The notes under the pieces: model-generated
Database searches by the model: none
What the model was told of the DNA's origin: nothing
What the model saw: the letters and a program-made list of their open reading frames with translations, nothing else
Shown here: piece by piece, positions 5,547 to 5,716 of the stretch
Numbering within the stretch: the first letter of the stretch is position 1
Layout of the letters: each line of letters starts with the position of its first letter
Origin: Halobacteria archaeon
GTDB lineage: Archaea > Halobacteriota > Methanoliparia > Methanoliparales > Methanoliparaceae
Direction of reading: 5' to 3'
DNA length: 5,716 bases
Assembly: GCA_013329575.1 (NCBI GenBank)
Contig: DUJX01000110.1
Span: 1 to 5,716 of the forward strand
Program-made: the position numbers and the translations under genes

Positions 5547-5716
5547 GGGCATAAATTGATCGGATGATTGGTCATTATGTGTTGGTCTTATAATTGTTTT
5601 ATGTTAGATAGATCAAGACAGAAATAAAAATAGATCTGTAAAGATTTTTAAAGATATAAAATTGTTAAAACCTTGTATAGGTCAAGATCATAAATAGACC
5701 TCTTGCGTAATTACAG
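5547..5716. other. Non-coding stretch after glyS
   Basis: I see no gene here. A TGATC SD-like element (5557-5561) precedes ATG 5564, but that frame closes after nine codons (stop ends at 5593). T-rich runs around 5584-5600 could end the glyS transcript. The right part becomes AT-rich and carries a TATA-like box. A weak inverted repeat (AGGTC 5679-5683 and GACCT 5697-5701, 13-base loop) is within chance expectation. Confidence 0.4.
5653..5661 (+). promoter_or_regulatory. Possible TATA-like element for a gene beyond the right edge
   Basis: GATATAAAA stands in an AT-rich run after TTTTTAAA. A start site would fall near 5680, so any product would begin just before or beyond the end of the window. 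Orientation and use cannot be tested here. Confidence 0.28.

Noticed and set aside
5345..5575. Minus-strand open frame of 76 codons
   Set aside because: Antisense to the anticodon-binding domain of glycyl-tRNA synthetase; no SD sequence or known motif.
5564..5593. Nine-codon open frame after glyS preceded by TGATC
   Set aside because: Too short to support as a gene; the TGATC is only two bases from the ATG and GATC is common in this window.
5679..5701. Inverted repeat AGGTC...GACCT near the right edge as a hairpin or terminator
   Set aside because: Only five base pairs with a 13-base loop; expected by chance and not followed by a T run.

Overview
The window looks like chromosomal DNA from an AT-rich (roughly 36-38% G+C by eye), probably euryarchaeal organism. 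Four things point to archaea: a UPF0147 protein, an archaeal/eukaryal-type single-chain glycyl-tRNA synthetase, a HypA that resembles the Thermococcus type, and a ZNRD2/autoantigen-p27-like zinc-ribbon protein. Start-codon contexts also fit, with TATA-like boxes close to starts and SD sequences that pair with the archaeal 16S 3' end. I cannot name the lineage more precisely from sequence alone.

Layout. Bases 1-593 (minus) hold the first 197 codons of an endonuclease III gene that runs off the left edge. It diverges, across a 53-bp AT-rich gap, from a complete 517-codon siroheme/[4Fe-4S] sulfite- or nitrite-reductase-like gene (647-2200, plus). After a 105-bp AT-rich spacer comes hypA (2306-2842, plus), a nickel chaperone for NiFe-hydrogenase maturation. 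The tail of hypA runs through the antisense of a convergent gene on the minus strand (2699-2968), which is clearly the first ~75 codons of hypE and nothing more. A ZNRD2-like zinc-ribbon gene (3010-3438, minus) lies just upstream of hypE in the same direction. It diverges from a two-gene plus-strand unit: a UPF0147 gene (3545-3808) and, 16 bp later, glyS (3825-5546). The last 170 bp carry no convincing gene, only a TATA-like element that may serve something beyond the right edge.

How the genes work together. glyS and UPF0147 are housekeeping, as is nth (base-excision repair). The reductase implies assimilatory (or detoxifying) six-electron reduction of sulfite or nitrite with ferredoxin. hypA and the hypE remnant imply that the lineage makes or made NiFe hydrogenases.

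The most notable feature is the hypA/hypE junction near 2738-2750. hypE stops matching its family immediately after the GGDIG motif, and hypA has lost a stop codon at its natural C-terminus, picking up a ~30-residue tail encoded by antisense hypE. One deletion between formerly convergent hypA and hypE would explain both, and so would a chimeric assembly join. Other points are an apparent Arg-to-Ser change at a substrate-binding position of the reductase, and ribosome-binding sites that use the TGATC half of the SD sequence. I did not find a convincing wholly new system here.
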